64,000 nt of DNA from Hemerocallis citrina (GCA_017893485.1 CM030367.1:145937767-146001766), one strand, 5' to 3'. Numbered from the stretch's first letter, positions 10,821 to 22,082 are shown. Translations and numbers: made by a program. Notes: generated from the letters alone by a model not told the origin.

Positions 10821-13816
10821 CTAGGTTCGCTCTTCCAGGAATTTCATTAGGTGCTCGGCGTTCCAGGGTCAGCTGATGGGTCGGTCGTCCATATCCGCCA
10901 GTCGGTATGTACCAGGGCGTACAGCCTCGACTACACGGTATGGGCCTTCCCAGTTGGGAGCCAATTTCCTCTTCTTGGTTGGATCGGAGACAGATAGCTT
11001 TCGTAATACCAGGTCCCCTGCCTTGCTGTTTGTGGGGCGGACCTTCTTGTTGTAAAACCTCTCGATCCGTTGCTGGTAGATGCTTCTCCAGATTGAAGAC
11101 TTCTCTCGTACCTCGGCGACGAGGTCCAGGTTGGCCCTCAGGCCGGACGCATTGTCAGCTTCATCGAAGGCTATGATCCAGGGAGAAGGTAATCCGACCT
11201 CGACGGGGATGACTGCCTCAATCCCATAGGTCAGACTGAATGGTGTCTCCCCCGTGGGGACCCTCTGGGTGGTTCGGTGCGCCCATAGTACGCTAGGCAG
11301 TTCCTCGACCCACAGCCCTTTGGGGGAACTGTCGAGGCGCTTTTTGAGGCCGTCGAGGATTTGCCTATTCGCGTTCTCCGCTTGGCCGTTGGACTGAGGG
11401 TGGCAAATGGCGGAAAAACACTGCTGGATGCCGATGTCCGCGCAGAAGGTTTGGAAGTTTTGACCTTGGAACTGGGTTCCGTTGTCTGTGACGAGGACTC
11501 GAAGGATTCCGAACCGGCAAATGATGTTCTTCCAAAAGAACTGTTGCACTTGGCGCTCGGTGATGCTGGACAGTGGTTCGGCTTCGATCCACTTGGTGAA
11601 GTAGTCGATGGCGACGATCAGGAATTTCTTTTGTCCCACCGCTGGGGGGAAGGGCCCCACAAGGTCCATACCCCACATGGCGAAAGGCGTAGGGCTCGCC
11701 ATGGACCGGAGATTGGCTTGAGGAAGCCTTTTGATAGGGGAGAATCTTTGCCAGGGGCCGCACCTCTTGACTAAGTCTTGTGAGTCTTGGAGCATGGTTG
11801 GCCAATAATACCCCTGATTCAGGGCCTTCCGAGCAAGCATCCTGCTCCCCATGTGGCATCTGCCGATCCCCTCGTGCAGGTCTCTGAGGGCGTAGCTGGC
11901 CTCGTCGCTGGTGAGGTAGCGAAGGTATGGTTTGCCGTCGGTCAAGGTGTACGAGCGCTTGAAGAGGATGTCATCGATCATGACAAACCTTTCAGCTCGG
12001 ACTCTGACTCGTCTGGCCTCGGCTCTGTCTTCAGGAAGCTCGGCACTAATTAAGAATCTTCGGATGGGAGTGGTCCAGTCGTCCGGGCTGGTCCCATCTT
12101 GCACACACATCGCTTCCGGCTCTGGGTCACTGATACTCAGTTTCAGGAGGACTTCTATGAGCACCGTCTGATCGAGGCCCTCGAAGGAGGAAGAGGCAAG
12201 TTTGGATAACGCGTCTTCTTGAGCGTTCTGTTCCCTGGGGACTCTGATAATCGTGGCGCAGCTGAAGGACGCCAGGAGTTGCTTGACTGCCGCCAAATAC
12301 CTCATCATGCGTTCATCGCGGGCTTCATATTCTCCGGTGATCTGATTGACCACGAGCTGAGAATCGCTAAAGGCCCGGATTTGCTTGGCTCCGGCTCGGT
12401 TGGCGAGGGTCAATCCGGCGATCATGGCCTCGTATTCTGCCTCGTTGTTGGAGGCCGGAAAGTTGAGGCGGAGGGAGTATTGAAGTAGGAATTGGTCGGG
12501 GCCACGAAGGATGATGCCAGCCCCACTCCCTGTTTCGCATGACGAGCCGTCGACGAAGACCTCCCAGGTCGGATCCGACCCTTCGAGGCTAGGCTGCTCG
12601 GAGATGGTGCACTCAGTTATGAATTCGGTGAGGGCCTGTCCTTTAATGGCCGCCCTTGGCTGATAGCTGATGTCGAACTGGCTCAGCTCGATTGACCACT
12701 TGACTAAGCGGCCGGAGTTTTCGGGCTTGTGAAGGACAGTCTTCAGTGGTTGGTCGGTCAGTACTTGGACGGAGTGGGCCTGGAAGTAAGGGCGAAGCTT
12801 CCGGGCTGCCATGACCAGGGCATAGGCCACATTTTCTATCTTTGCGTATCTCGTTTCGGCTGGGAGGAGCACTTTGCTCACATAATACAGTGGCTTTTGA
12901 ACCCCTTCCTCCTCTCGGACGAGGACGGCGCTGAGAGCATTGTCCGAGGCGGACAGGTAGAACCAAAGCGGCTCGCCCGGCTCGGGCTTGCTGAGGAGAG
13001 GCGGGTTGGCGAGGTATTGCTTCAGCTGTTCAAAGGCTTCTTGTTGATGGGTACCCCACTCGAAGCCCCCTTTTCCGCGCAAGGCCTTGAAGAAGGGGAG
13101 AGACTTCTTCCCTGACTTGGAGAGGAAACGGCCGATTGCCGCCAACCGACCTGTGAGCCTCTGAACCTCCTTGACATTCCGGGGCGGGGACATGTCAATA
13201 ATGGCTTGGATTTTCTCGGGGTTTGCTTCAATGCCGCGTTGGCTGACGATGAACCCCAAGAACTTCCCCGTGGAGACGCCGAAGGCGCATTTAGCCGGGT
13301 TGAGTCTCATGTTGTGGCGTCGGAGGACACCGAAGGCTTCCTCGAGGTCGGCGACGTGGTCCGGCCCGGCCCGGCTTTTGACAAGCATGTCGTCGACGTA
13401 AACTTCCACGTTGCGGCCGATCAGGTCTTTGAAGACTCTGTTGACGAGTCGCTGGTACGTGGCTCCAGCGTTTTCAGCCCGAAGGGCATAACGCGGTAAC
13501 AATAAAGATCCTGGTCGGTGACGAACGAGGTCTTGGATATGTCGGGTGGAAACATCCGGATCTGATTGTACCCCGAGAATGCGTCCATGAAGGACAGTAG
13601 CTCATGCCCCGAGGTTGCGTCGATTAAAGCGTCGATGCGGGGGAGGGGGAAAGGATCTTTCGGACATGCTTTGTTAAGGTCCGTGAAGTCGATGCAGATC
13701 CGCCAACCCCCTGTTGCCTTCTTCACCATGACGACATTAGCCAACCACTCGGGGTAGCTGACTTCCTGGATGAATCGAGCGGACAAGAGTTTGTCCACTT
13801 CTGTCTTTACAATTTG
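10821..13816 (-). pseudogene. Element A pol: RT - RNase H - archaeal-type RNase H - integrase (frameshifted, with stops)
   Basis: Domains in order on the minus strand: reverse transcriptase with intact YVDD (13389-13400), gypsy RNase H, a second RNase H beginning around 'WEVFVDGSS' with the NNEAEYEAM and SDSQLVVN motifs, and integrase. The integrase has a zinc finger, the DDE core (WGMDLVGPF, VTDNGTQF, NGQAENANR) and a C-terminal 'NWEGPYRV' segment. Dual RNase H is diagnostic of the Tat lineage. Breaks: the frame opens right after the stop at 13817-13819; a 1-base loss in the A-run at 13471-13474 shifts the frame inside RT; the last Cys of the integrase HHCC finger is Trp (11751-11753); a TGA at 10869-10871 truncates the protein 15 codons before the next stop (10821-10823). 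It cannot make a full-length polyprotein. Confidence 0.92.
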
Positions 13817-15223
13817 TTACCTCTCCGGGGCGACTTTGCGCCTCTTTTGGACGATCGGTTTAGAGTCAGGGATGACGCTCAGTCGATGCATAATCAAGTC
13901 TTCGGAGATCCCGGGCATGTCGGAGGGCTTCCAAGCGAAGAGATCAACGTTGCGACGGATGCAGGCGATGATGCCTGACTTCAAGTCCTTGGAGAGTGAG
14001 CGGCTCACCCGGAACCATTTCGATTCATCCTCGGCATCGAACAGGACCTCTTCTAATTCGTCAACAGGCTCGGGAGCTGGGCCGTCCCTCTCGGGTTCGA
14101 GTTCAACGGCGTCGAGGGGGAATACACCTCCTCCGACGGCGGTTATGTAGCACGATCGTGCTGCTTCGTGGCTACCTCGGACGATGCCGACCCCTTGGGG
14201 GGTGGGAAATTTAAGTTTCAGATGGTAGGCCGAAGGTACCGCTTGGAGGGAGTTTAGTCCGGGTCGGCCAAGAATGGCGTTGTAGGCCGCCTTGATGTTG
14301 ATGATCATGAAATCCATGGATTCGGTCCTCTTGACAGGAGCCGATCCCGCGGTGACGTCGAGGGTAATAATCCCCTCTATTACGATCGGGATGCCGGAGA
14401 ATTCAGGCAACGTGTATCCGGCTAGTTTGAGCTTCCCTTTGGATAATTTGAGACTTTCGAAGGCTTTGAGAAAAAGAATATTTACCGAGCTGCCGTTGTC
14501 GACGAGGATTCGGCGAACCTCACAATTAGCTATGTGGAGGCTAATGACGAGGGCATCGCAGTGGGGTAGGTGAACTCCTTCGAGGTCCTCTCCTGAGAAG
14601 GAGACTGGCAGAGGTTGTAGCTTGGGCGAGGGGCTGTACTGGACAGCATTCACCTCTTGGATGAAGGCTTTTCGGGAAGTATCGGATTCTCCTCCCATTG
14701 GCCCCCCGTGGATATAGTGCAGGGTGAATAGCGTGCCCACGGCTCCCTCGGACTCGGGATCCCGACCCTGGATGCGGTTTGGAGTAGGGTTCGGAGGTGA
14801 GAGTCTCCGGTTCCTAGCACCTCGCCGATCCCGTGGGCCTTCCTCCCTGGGGGTCCGTCGGAGAGCTTCAAGAATTTCCCTTTGAAAGTCCTGGAATCCC
14901 TTGTGAGTGACGGGGGCTCCCTCGACCTTGTTCGGTCGATCTGAAGGTTGCCTTCCGACGCGGCTGAGCGCTGGCCTCCGTCCCTCGAGCGGCGGTCTTG
15001 GATGGTTCGGGGCCGGGTTGGAAGCGGCCCTTCCCCTGCTGCGGGTAATCTGTCGGTTGACGATTACTCCCCGTAGGTCGGGCTGGACTGTACGGGTGGC
15101 GCTCCGCCGGGATCCTTGATGGGACTCCCTATGCCTTGATGCGCGTGGCCCGGCATTGGTATTTGGTGGGGGTGTGTCCCGTCGGTTGACGGAGGACGCG
15201 GCCCCCTTGCCTCTGGAGGCCAT
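13817..15223 (-). pseudogene. Element A gag remnant plus aspartic protease (gag core deleted)
   Basis: ATG at 15223 is the likely start. It is followed by an Arg/Pro-rich N-terminus as in element B, and the earlier in-frame codons overlap the primer-binding site. After 'FQREILEALR' (near 14855-14890) the frame passes within about 45 codons to 'LHYIHGGPMGG' (14696-14724). In element B the same two landmarks are about 430 codons apart and enclose the retrotransposon gag domain and the CCHC zinc knuckle. A has therefore lost about 385 codons, in frame. The protease follows, with RILVDNGSSVNIL. The frame ends at TAA 13817-13819 in a conserved linker 'KRRKVAPER' before RT, where a Gln codon would be expected. 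Confidence 0.88.
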
Positions 15224-15282
15224 GGGAGTTCGGCTGTCGAGGTCGCTCGACGGTCGGGCTCGGGTCGGCTTCTGAAGCAGTG

Positions 15283-15301
15283 TTCCCATAGACGGCGCCA
15301 A
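15283..15301 (-). other. Primer-binding site of element A
   Basis: On the minus strand, TTGGCGCCGTCTATGGGAA begins two bases inside the 5' LTR. It matches the site of element B (TTGGTGCCGTCTGTGGGAA) at 17 of 19 positions. The cognate tRNA was not determined. Confidence 0.85.
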
Positions 15302-15303
15302 CC

Positions 15304-16098
15304 TGATGCGGTTTATTTCTGGGAGACGTGTGGATGCACCAGGTGTGAGTTCGGACTCAATTTGTATTTGAAGGAGAAAGCTGCTCGTCTGACGACCCTC
15401 GGCTGACCAGGTGGAACCTGCGGCGGGCTCGGAATGAGGCGGAGATCTGGGCTCGGATCAGAGGGTTCGGATCCGAGGTCTTGTGTACCTGCAGACGGTC
15501 CTGAAACACCGGGGTTTATCCCGGTGGCGGACCCTCCGACGATCTAATCAGTCTCTGTGAGAGAGTAGCAATAACTAGGTGAATTTAAGTGGTAAAAGAT
15601 TGATTACATCAAAAGGTGGGTGGGGGTCTAGTATTTATAGAGAATCCCAACCGGGTTTGGTTCCGCTTGAGGGCCGGGTCTGGATCCGAAAGCCCACGGG
15701 CCTGACGTGGCAGAAGGCCCAGGGGGTTTAGGGCAGACGTGGCAATACCAGGAGCGGTATAGGACTGACGTGGCAAAACCCTTGGTGGTATTTGGAGCTG
15801 ACATGGCTGATCGTGGGTCTCCTGCGCTTCTGGGAGAATCGGAGGGCCTAGGCTGTACCAGGTCATCCCCATGCTTCGCCAGAAAGGGGGGACGGCCCGT
15901 GGGGCTGTCACGGATCGAAGGCCGAGGACCACTGAGGCTCGTCGGATACGAGGAGGCCAGTTCTGTGGGGGTGAACTTGAGGTTCGGCGCCGATCCTGCA
16001 GTGGTTCGAAGCCGAACTAGATTGCTATTTTTACCTTTCTTGAGTGAGAGTTGTATTGGGCCCTGGTTGGGCCCCCAGGCCATTTTTACCCTACCACA
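15304..16098 (-). repeat. 5' LTR of element A
   Basis: This 795-bp LTR is followed by the TSD copy ATGAT (16099-16103). On the minus strand a TATA box (RC of 'gtatttatagag', about 15631-15642) lies where the retroelement promoter would be. ORFs at 15609-16113 are copies of chance frames in the other LTR. Confidence 0.95.
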
Positions 16099-16172
16099 AT
16101 GATATTTCGTCATTTATATTATGCATATTGTTATATCGATTCTCAAATATACCATCATACTATATCAGAAAA

Positions 16173-16639
16173 CTAGGTTTGCCCGTTGACACGTGCCCAC
16201 GGCACGTCTTCGGAACGGTGCACCTTATTTGATCGTATAAAATAGTTTTGGAGTTCGAGCAAATTAATTAAGTAGTAAACATATTATATGAAAAACTTTT
16301 GGGGTCCAGCAACAAAACATATTATATGATTTTTTATTTATTTTTTTGAACTATTTTTAAAGCTTTTAAATTTTTAATTTTTTTAGTTTTTAAATTTTTT
16401 ATTTTAAAAAAATTTTAAGAATTTTTATTTTCATAATTTTTTGGATAGAAGAGGGAGGGAGAGGGAGAGAGAAAAATTAAATAAATATAGGAGTTGTTTT
16501 GGGTGGGGATTTAAATTTGAGTTTTAGAGGGAACTTTTGGGGGAAAAATATGTTTTGTGAGGTTAAATCTGAGCCTTTAATTTTTTAGGGGATTGAAGGA
16601 GAACCACTTGATAGCTTTCTTTGTGTTTTATTATATAGA
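16173..16639 (-). mobile_element. Non-autonomous Helitron H2
   Basis: On the minus strand it starts TCTATATAATAAAACACAAAG after A and ends with the hairpin GTGCCGTGGGCAC and CTAG before T (plus-strand CTAG at 16173-16176, flanking A16172). At 467 bp it is closely similar along its length to H3 (32227-32657), including the 'tcaagtgg...ctccttcaatc' segment. No coding sequence. Confidence 0.88.
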
Positions 16640-16889
16640 TGTAAAAATATACATAAATGCCGCACGCTGCAGCTCGATTGTGGTGAAAATATGCATAATA
16701 TGCATATTTGCATGACGATTATGGATGCTCTTAATTAGTACTCCCATTAGGGAATTTAGAGGCTCTTCAACAGTACTTTTTATCGTAGAATTTAGCATAC
16801 ATATTTCAATTGTCCATTGTTGTTGTAAGATTCGTAAAAGCTTCATTAAAAAAAAATGGTAAAATCCCCAATATGATGAGAATCTTAAA

Positions 16890-17267
16890 GGCTAAATTTG
16901 AAAAAAAAAAAATTTCTTTTGAACTATCTCATTTATGCAGAAAACTTCACTGAACTATTTTTTGCGCATAAAACATTTTCGAAGTATGTTTTCAAAAAAC
17001 CCTAATGAAGTATATTTTAAAAAAACCGCATCTTACTTTTATGCTTGTATTAGATAACCGCATTCATCTTTGTAAGTTGGTTCAGAAAATATCATGTATC
17101 TTTCTCAATATTGTCAAAACACCTCACTCAACTTTAGCAGAATGCCCACACCGTCGGAATGAATTTTTTGCAACCATACTTGAGTGTGGTTTTCTGCCCA
17201 AAAAAAAGTTTAGTGAAATTTTCTGCATAAAGAAGATACTTTAAGGATTTTTTCTTCAAATTTAGCC
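16890..17267. mobile_element. Mutator-type MITE with 9-bp TSD
   Basis: The element begins GGCTAAATTTG and ends CAAATTTAGCC. The inverted repeat extends imperfectly for about 60 bp (for example 'tatgcagaaaacttcact' against 'agtgaaattttctgcata'). It is flanked by an exact 9-bp duplication AATCTTAAA (16881-16889 and 17268-17276). It encodes no transposase. A 9-bp TSD with long inverted repeats is the Mutator-like signature. Confidence 0.88.
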
Positions 17268-17359
17268 AATCTTAAAACCATCATATAGTTCGCGTGGATA
17301 TAAATATAACAACTAAATTGAATGTGTTACTTATCTTTGTTTTTATTATTATCGTATTT

Positions 17360-17631
17360 GAGTAATGCTTCATCCACTATTAATTTTACTACAATTCGCT
17401 TCACTATCTTAGGTGGCACATTCCTATTGGAGAGTTTCCCCACCTATTTTCTCTTTCCCCCTATTAGAATGTGCCACATAAGATCGTGAAAAGAAATATA
17501 GTAAAATTGATAATGAATTTAAAAGAAGGGATTGAGAGTCTTACCCTTTTTTTTTGTTACAATTATTTAAAAGAGAAATATAGTGAAATTGGTACAAAAG
17601 GATCAACCATATGGGGTCTGTAGCATTACTC
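17360..17631. mobile_element. Mutator-type foldback MITE with 9-bp TSD
   Basis: Termini GAGTAATGCT...AGCATTACTC with internal inverted segments ('ggtggcacattc' against 'gaatgtgccac'). Flanked by an exact ATCGTATTT duplication (17351-17359 and 17632-17640). It is 272 bp long and non-coding. Confidence 0.88.
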
Positions 17632-17661
17632 ATCGTATTTAGGGTTATCAAAGTTTGGTAA

Positions 17662-18258
17662 GAGCATCCACAGTCGTTTTTCTCATTTGCCAAAATTTGG
17701 CAGCTACAGTAATAGCATATAGGGGAGTATCGTGCAGTCGTCGTTTCTCAAATTTTTCTCATTTGGCAAAAGACCAAATTACCCCTGGACTTTTAAATTC
17801 GTTCTATATTTGTTGAAGGGCAATTTGGGAAAACAAACCCAAAAAAGGGGGAAAAAAGGGGGGGGGGGGGGGGGGGGGGTTGGGAAATCTTCCCTGGACG
17901 GGCTATCATCTCCCGGGAGATGATTCCCCGTCTGGGGATTTTTTCCAAAAAAAATAATACTTTAAAAGGGAAGGACGGGGTATCATTCTCCGTCCGACCC
18001 TTTTTTAAATAAAAAAAATTCGGAAATCCTTCGGACGGTATATGATTCCCCGTCTCAGTCGATTAAAAAATATTAAAATCCTTCGGACGGTATATGATTC
18101 CCCGTCTTCTATAATTTGAGAATTCTTACTTCGTTTCTCAAATTTGAAAAACAGATTTGAGAGAAATGAGAAAAATGGCATATATAGCAAACGATTGCAG
18201 CGCATCGTTTGCTATAATATGGCAAAATGGGAGATTTAGAAAACGACTGTGGATGCTC
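17662..18258. mobile_element. Tourist-like MITE M1 with hairpin modules
   Basis: Terminal inverted repeat GAGCATCCACAGTCGTTT with exact TAA duplication (17659-17661 and 18259-18261). The interior has four modules of the form GGACGG...ATGATTCCCCGTC (for example near 17888, 17975, 18037 and 18081), separated by A/T stretches and a 22-G homopolymer (17858-17879). It is 597 bp with no coding potential. PIF/Harbinger assignment follows from the 3-bp TAA TSD and terminus. Confidence 0.88.
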
Positions 18259-18261
18259 TAA

Positions 18262-18938
18262 GAAACTATATGTGCACTGCATGTGTTACTAAGTTAATGC
18301 CATCATTTTCGTTCAAACTTTTCTGATTTTTTACTTTAGCGCTCATCAATTACTATTAGCCTAGAATAGTACTCCATATAAGTTGAACATAGGACATGGG
18401 ATTAGAGGGTAGCTTGAAAATGGCAGCAATGAGAGAAGCAGCTGCTCTGATCTTATAAATTTGGGGAGCTATATAATTAAGTAGGCCTTTGAGGAGGAGT
18501 ACTACAGTATAGGTGCAGATTTTGTTTGATCAATTCTAGGTGTGAAAATTGACGGGTTCAGTTGTCTTTTTCTCCTGTCTTTTGTTTGGAAATAAGATCG
18601 AGACTAGTCGTTTCCGTTTCGGAGCAAAGACAATGAGTAGCTTCCCTGATATTGAAGTCTTCTGGCTTTCAATTTCGGAACAAAAACTATGAGTGCATGT
18701 TTCTATATCCGAGAAAAATAACTAAGAGCATGTTTAGTTGCATATACATATATAGAAGTCAGGAATTAATTTGGCTCTCATGTTTTTGTTTGAAATGGTT
18801 CTCCAAAAAAGTCGTTGGTGGCCCGATTTACAATGAAAATCGTGTGTGGACAAGTAGTTAATTTCTTAAGGAACCAAATGTTAATTATAATGCCCACTTC
18901 TATTTTTGACATTCAGTTGGAGTTGTCTATAAAATATA
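18262..18938. other. Intergenic AT-rich sequence
   Basis: No gene or RNA recognised. The last 96 bases (18843-18938) are an imperfect copy of 20121-20218 on the far side of Helitron H4. The remainder shows no repeat that I can place. Confidence 0.5.
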
Positions 18939-20107
18939 TCTATATAATAAAACACAAAGAAACTCATCAAGTGCCTCTCATTTATATGGAAAAAATCAAA
19001 AATTTATATTTTTGCTTCTAAAAGACATTTTTATTCTCAAATTTCTCCATTCCCCTCCCCCCCCCTCTAAATTCAAAAATTTTCCCTCAAAACAAAACAA
19101 CTTCTTCATTTAGTACTCTCCCTCTTTCTCTCTTCTTCATTTATTACTCTCCCTCTTTCTCTCTTCTTCCTCTTTTCTACTTTTTCATAATTCTCTCTTT
19201 TTTCTTTTTTTTTACCCATGTATGCCAACAAAAAAAAATAATAATAAATAAATCTGTGAATGTTTTTTAATGCAATTTTAGATTATGTTTTTTTCTTCAA
19301 ATTTTTAATTATGTTTTTTTTTTCGGATTATGCTTTCATAACTCAATAATATTCACTTCCATTTAATTGCTTTTGAATTACCATATTTGATCTAATTGTA
19401 TTATACTTCACTAAGTAATTGTTTTATATTAGAATGCTTCACTGAATTAATTTTAATTAGAATGCTTTTTTTTTATAATGCAATTTCGAATAATGCTTTT
19501 TTTGAATATTTGGGCATTTGCTGCTTTGAAAGATCGTTGAAAATTCTTTAATTGACTCGCTTGATCGTGCTTTTATGGACAAATCTATGTTTAATCCGTG
19601 TATTTCGGATTTTTGTAGCTGCAAAATTGTATTTTGATCTGCTTTGCTGCAATTTTACTTCACGTATACATCACAACAAATTTTCTCTTTTAAATTCATA
19701 CTTGGTTAACTACATAAAAAAACAAATAAGGGAGAACTAACTCATGCAGTTTGAGGCGTTAATCGTAATTCATGCAGTTAGAAAATGAATTGCTACTTAT
19801 GTTAGACTCCAAATCAAAAAAAAATCTCTTATGCTCAAGTCACACATAGCAAGGAATTTTCGATTCATTACTGTTGTAGATTCACAATACTATTTTTGAA
19901 TTCCGAGCAGCTGACAAATAATACTGCAATATACAAACCAATAAACACCAAGGTCACTTCATAATCCTACTTCAAAGTACATCAATACATCAACGTATAC
20001 TTGCAAATAAATATTTATGTAAATTATTCCTTACTGTTTACATAATTTTTCATATGTTGTATCGTTCCGAAAACGTGCTGTATGCACGTGCCCACGGGGA
20101 TACCTAG
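18939..20107 (+). mobile_element. Non-autonomous Helitron H4
   Basis: Starts TCTATATAATAAAACACAAAG after A18938. Ends with a hairpin-forming 'cgtgctgtatgcacg', 'cccacgggg' and CTAG (20104-20107) before T. At 1169 bp it is longer than H2 and H3, with an AT-rich centre that may be captured or expanded sequence. Its short ORFs (for example 19552-19740) have no recognisable domain. Confidence 0.85.
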
Positions 20108-20726
20108 TATTCCAATATGATGTGTGGACATGTAGTTAATTTCTTTAGGAACCAAATGTTAATTATAATGCCCACGGCTATTTTTTACATCTTCATTTGT
20201 GGTTGTCTACAAAATATATATTCCAATATGTTTAAGTATTTTGATTTTAATTGTTCGTAAAATTAGTTTCATGAAGTTGCAATTCTCTTGTTGATTTGAT
20301 CGGAAAAGAGATGGATATTTTCAATCTTCAGGAATGTCTTTTTTTGGATGACATTTCCAAAAATTAGCCGGATAAAATATGTAAGTTTTCGTCTACTTCT
20401 TCATCTTCTTCTTTCCTGTTTTACTTTGTTTTTAAATATCCAAATTGTTATCAATGGTAAGGACAAATTTTAAATCTTCTTCTCGCATGAACTTTCAAAT
20501 AAACAAACATGCCCTTAGCTAATTAAGCTTAGCTAATTATACCACGGCAATAAACTTGTTGTACATAACTATAAAAAATGAGATTTTTCTTTCATACCGT
20601 TTTTCCTTTTTATGAAGGCAGACAACTCAAAACAAAAACAGAGATAGACACATATATCGAAAAGAGTAAATTTTCATACCATCCTCAATAATTAGTTCCG
20701 TTATATTTGTCATACTTTGGCTACTA
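20108..20726. other. Intergenic AT-rich sequence
   Basis: No gene seen. It begins with the second copy of the roughly 97-bp direct repeat that brackets Helitron H4. The rest is unplaced AT-rich DNA with 'cttcttcatcttcttcttt' low complexity near 20400. Confidence 0.5.
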
Positions 20727-21397
20727 GAGCATTTGCAATCGATGTAACCTAAATTTTGGGTATTTGATATTTAATATACGAATTATAAGTTGGAGCGGTA
20801 GTGTGTCCAAAGCCTAATTATTTTAGAAAGATAAAATCGAAAAAAATTTGTGCGCATATATATGCATAACATTTTCTATGAACTCATTTCATTTTAGCCC
20901 TTAATCCCAAAATGTAAGGAATTCTCAAAGCTATAAGATTGTATAATAATTCCTATAGAGATAATTACATAGAAACATTCTTGGAGGAAAGAAATGCTTG
21001 GATGGTACTTCATTTACTGTTCGAGATTTAAAAAAAAAGTAACATGATCGGACGGGAAATGATTTTCCGTCTGATCGATTTTTTTTTAAATGATCGGACG
21101 GGAAATCATTTCCCAACCGCTATATTTAAAATTATATGTAAAAAAAGCGACGAAAGACGAAAGATGATATTTTGTCCGATTCAAAAATTTTTTTAAAAAA
21201 ATTAACGGACAAAAAATCATCGTTCGTTCAGCTATATTTTTCAAATTCCTATATTTTCTTCCAAATACAGCCGATCATTATTCCTCTAAAACCCAAAATT
21301 TCAGCATATATAGCCAACGATAACAGCACTTACTTTTTTTTTCCTTTCTTTTTTATCCCTTTTTTTAATGGCTTTTCCGCCAAGACTGCAGATGCTC
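20727..21397. mobile_element. Tourist-like MITE M4 (diverged)
   Basis: Termini GAGCATTTGCAATCG and GACTGCAGATGCTC are related to the family terminus. The flanking triplets CTA and TGA no longer match. The interior contains dyad modules 'gatcggacgggaaatgattttccgtctgatcg' (about 21048-21080), a second half-copy at about 21092, and 'gacgaaagatgatattttgtccg' at about 21154. The 'atatatagccaacgataacag' before the right end matches the family. Older than M1 and M2. Confidence 0.65.
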
Positions 21398-21876
21398 TGA
21401 ATGCATTCCAAATTACAATTATTACTTGTTCTGACGAGACACATGGTTTGTGCTTAACTACACAAGAAAGCAACATTTACGTAATATGGATCATGTTTAT
21501 TATTTCAATTGTGGTCGTGTTGTATTAACATGAAGACCAAGTCGTTCTATAGATATGTCAATTGTATTCACACTGAACACAACCTACAAGTCATCTCTAA
21601 CGACAGTTTTTGCAACACACATTATACAGCATTCTCAACAAAACAAAAATTGTCTAGTGTCGGTCCGACCCTCTGCCCTGCCGTAGTAACTTCAGTCCTC
21701 TTTTAATTTCTCTACTATATAACCCTCAAAAACCCTCAAAAGTAGAGTCTCCACTATTGTTTGCTCCTAACGACCTCTGTTTATGCCTACCAAAACCCCT
21801 TTATTACGGAGTATCCTCACTTTGTCAATTTAAACAGAGATTTTGTTTATTTTTCCGAGAACTTAAATTGAGGTTG
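21398..21876. other. Intergenic sequence
   Basis: No gene, RNA or element end that I can support. The composition is ordinary and AT-rich. Confidence 0.4.
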
Positions 21877-22082
21877 TAAGAGCATCCACTATCGTTTCTG
21901 TTAAAATTTTCATATTTGGCATTTGAAAAATAGCTTTGAGAAGAGAGAGAGTGAGCTGCAATCGATCATGCTAAATTTATCCCTTTTTTCCGAACGGAAG
22001 ATTTTCATAATTTTTTAAAGAAATTATTTTAATGACATTTTCATAATTTTTTGAATGGTACTTTAGTAAATTTTGGAATGGA

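Larger units (their letters stand above)
3657..16098 (-). mobile_element. Ty3/gypsy retrotransposon A (Tat lineage), internally deleted
   Basis: Two LTRs of 794 and 795 bp flank this 12.4-kb element, with an exact 5-bp TSD ATGAT (3652-3656 and 16099-16103). Read on the minus strand the order is 5' LTR, primer-binding site, gag remnant, protease, RT, RNase H, second RNase H, integrase, an oppositely transcribed gene, tandem repeats, polypurine tract and 3' LTR. The RT-RH-aRH-INT order, the VDNGSS-type protease and the convergent PF04195-like gene place it in the Tat group (Retand/Ogre relatives). By eye the LTRs differ at about 15 substitutions plus one indel, roughly 2%, so insertion was recent. 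Coding damage makes it non-autonomous. Confidence 0.95.
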
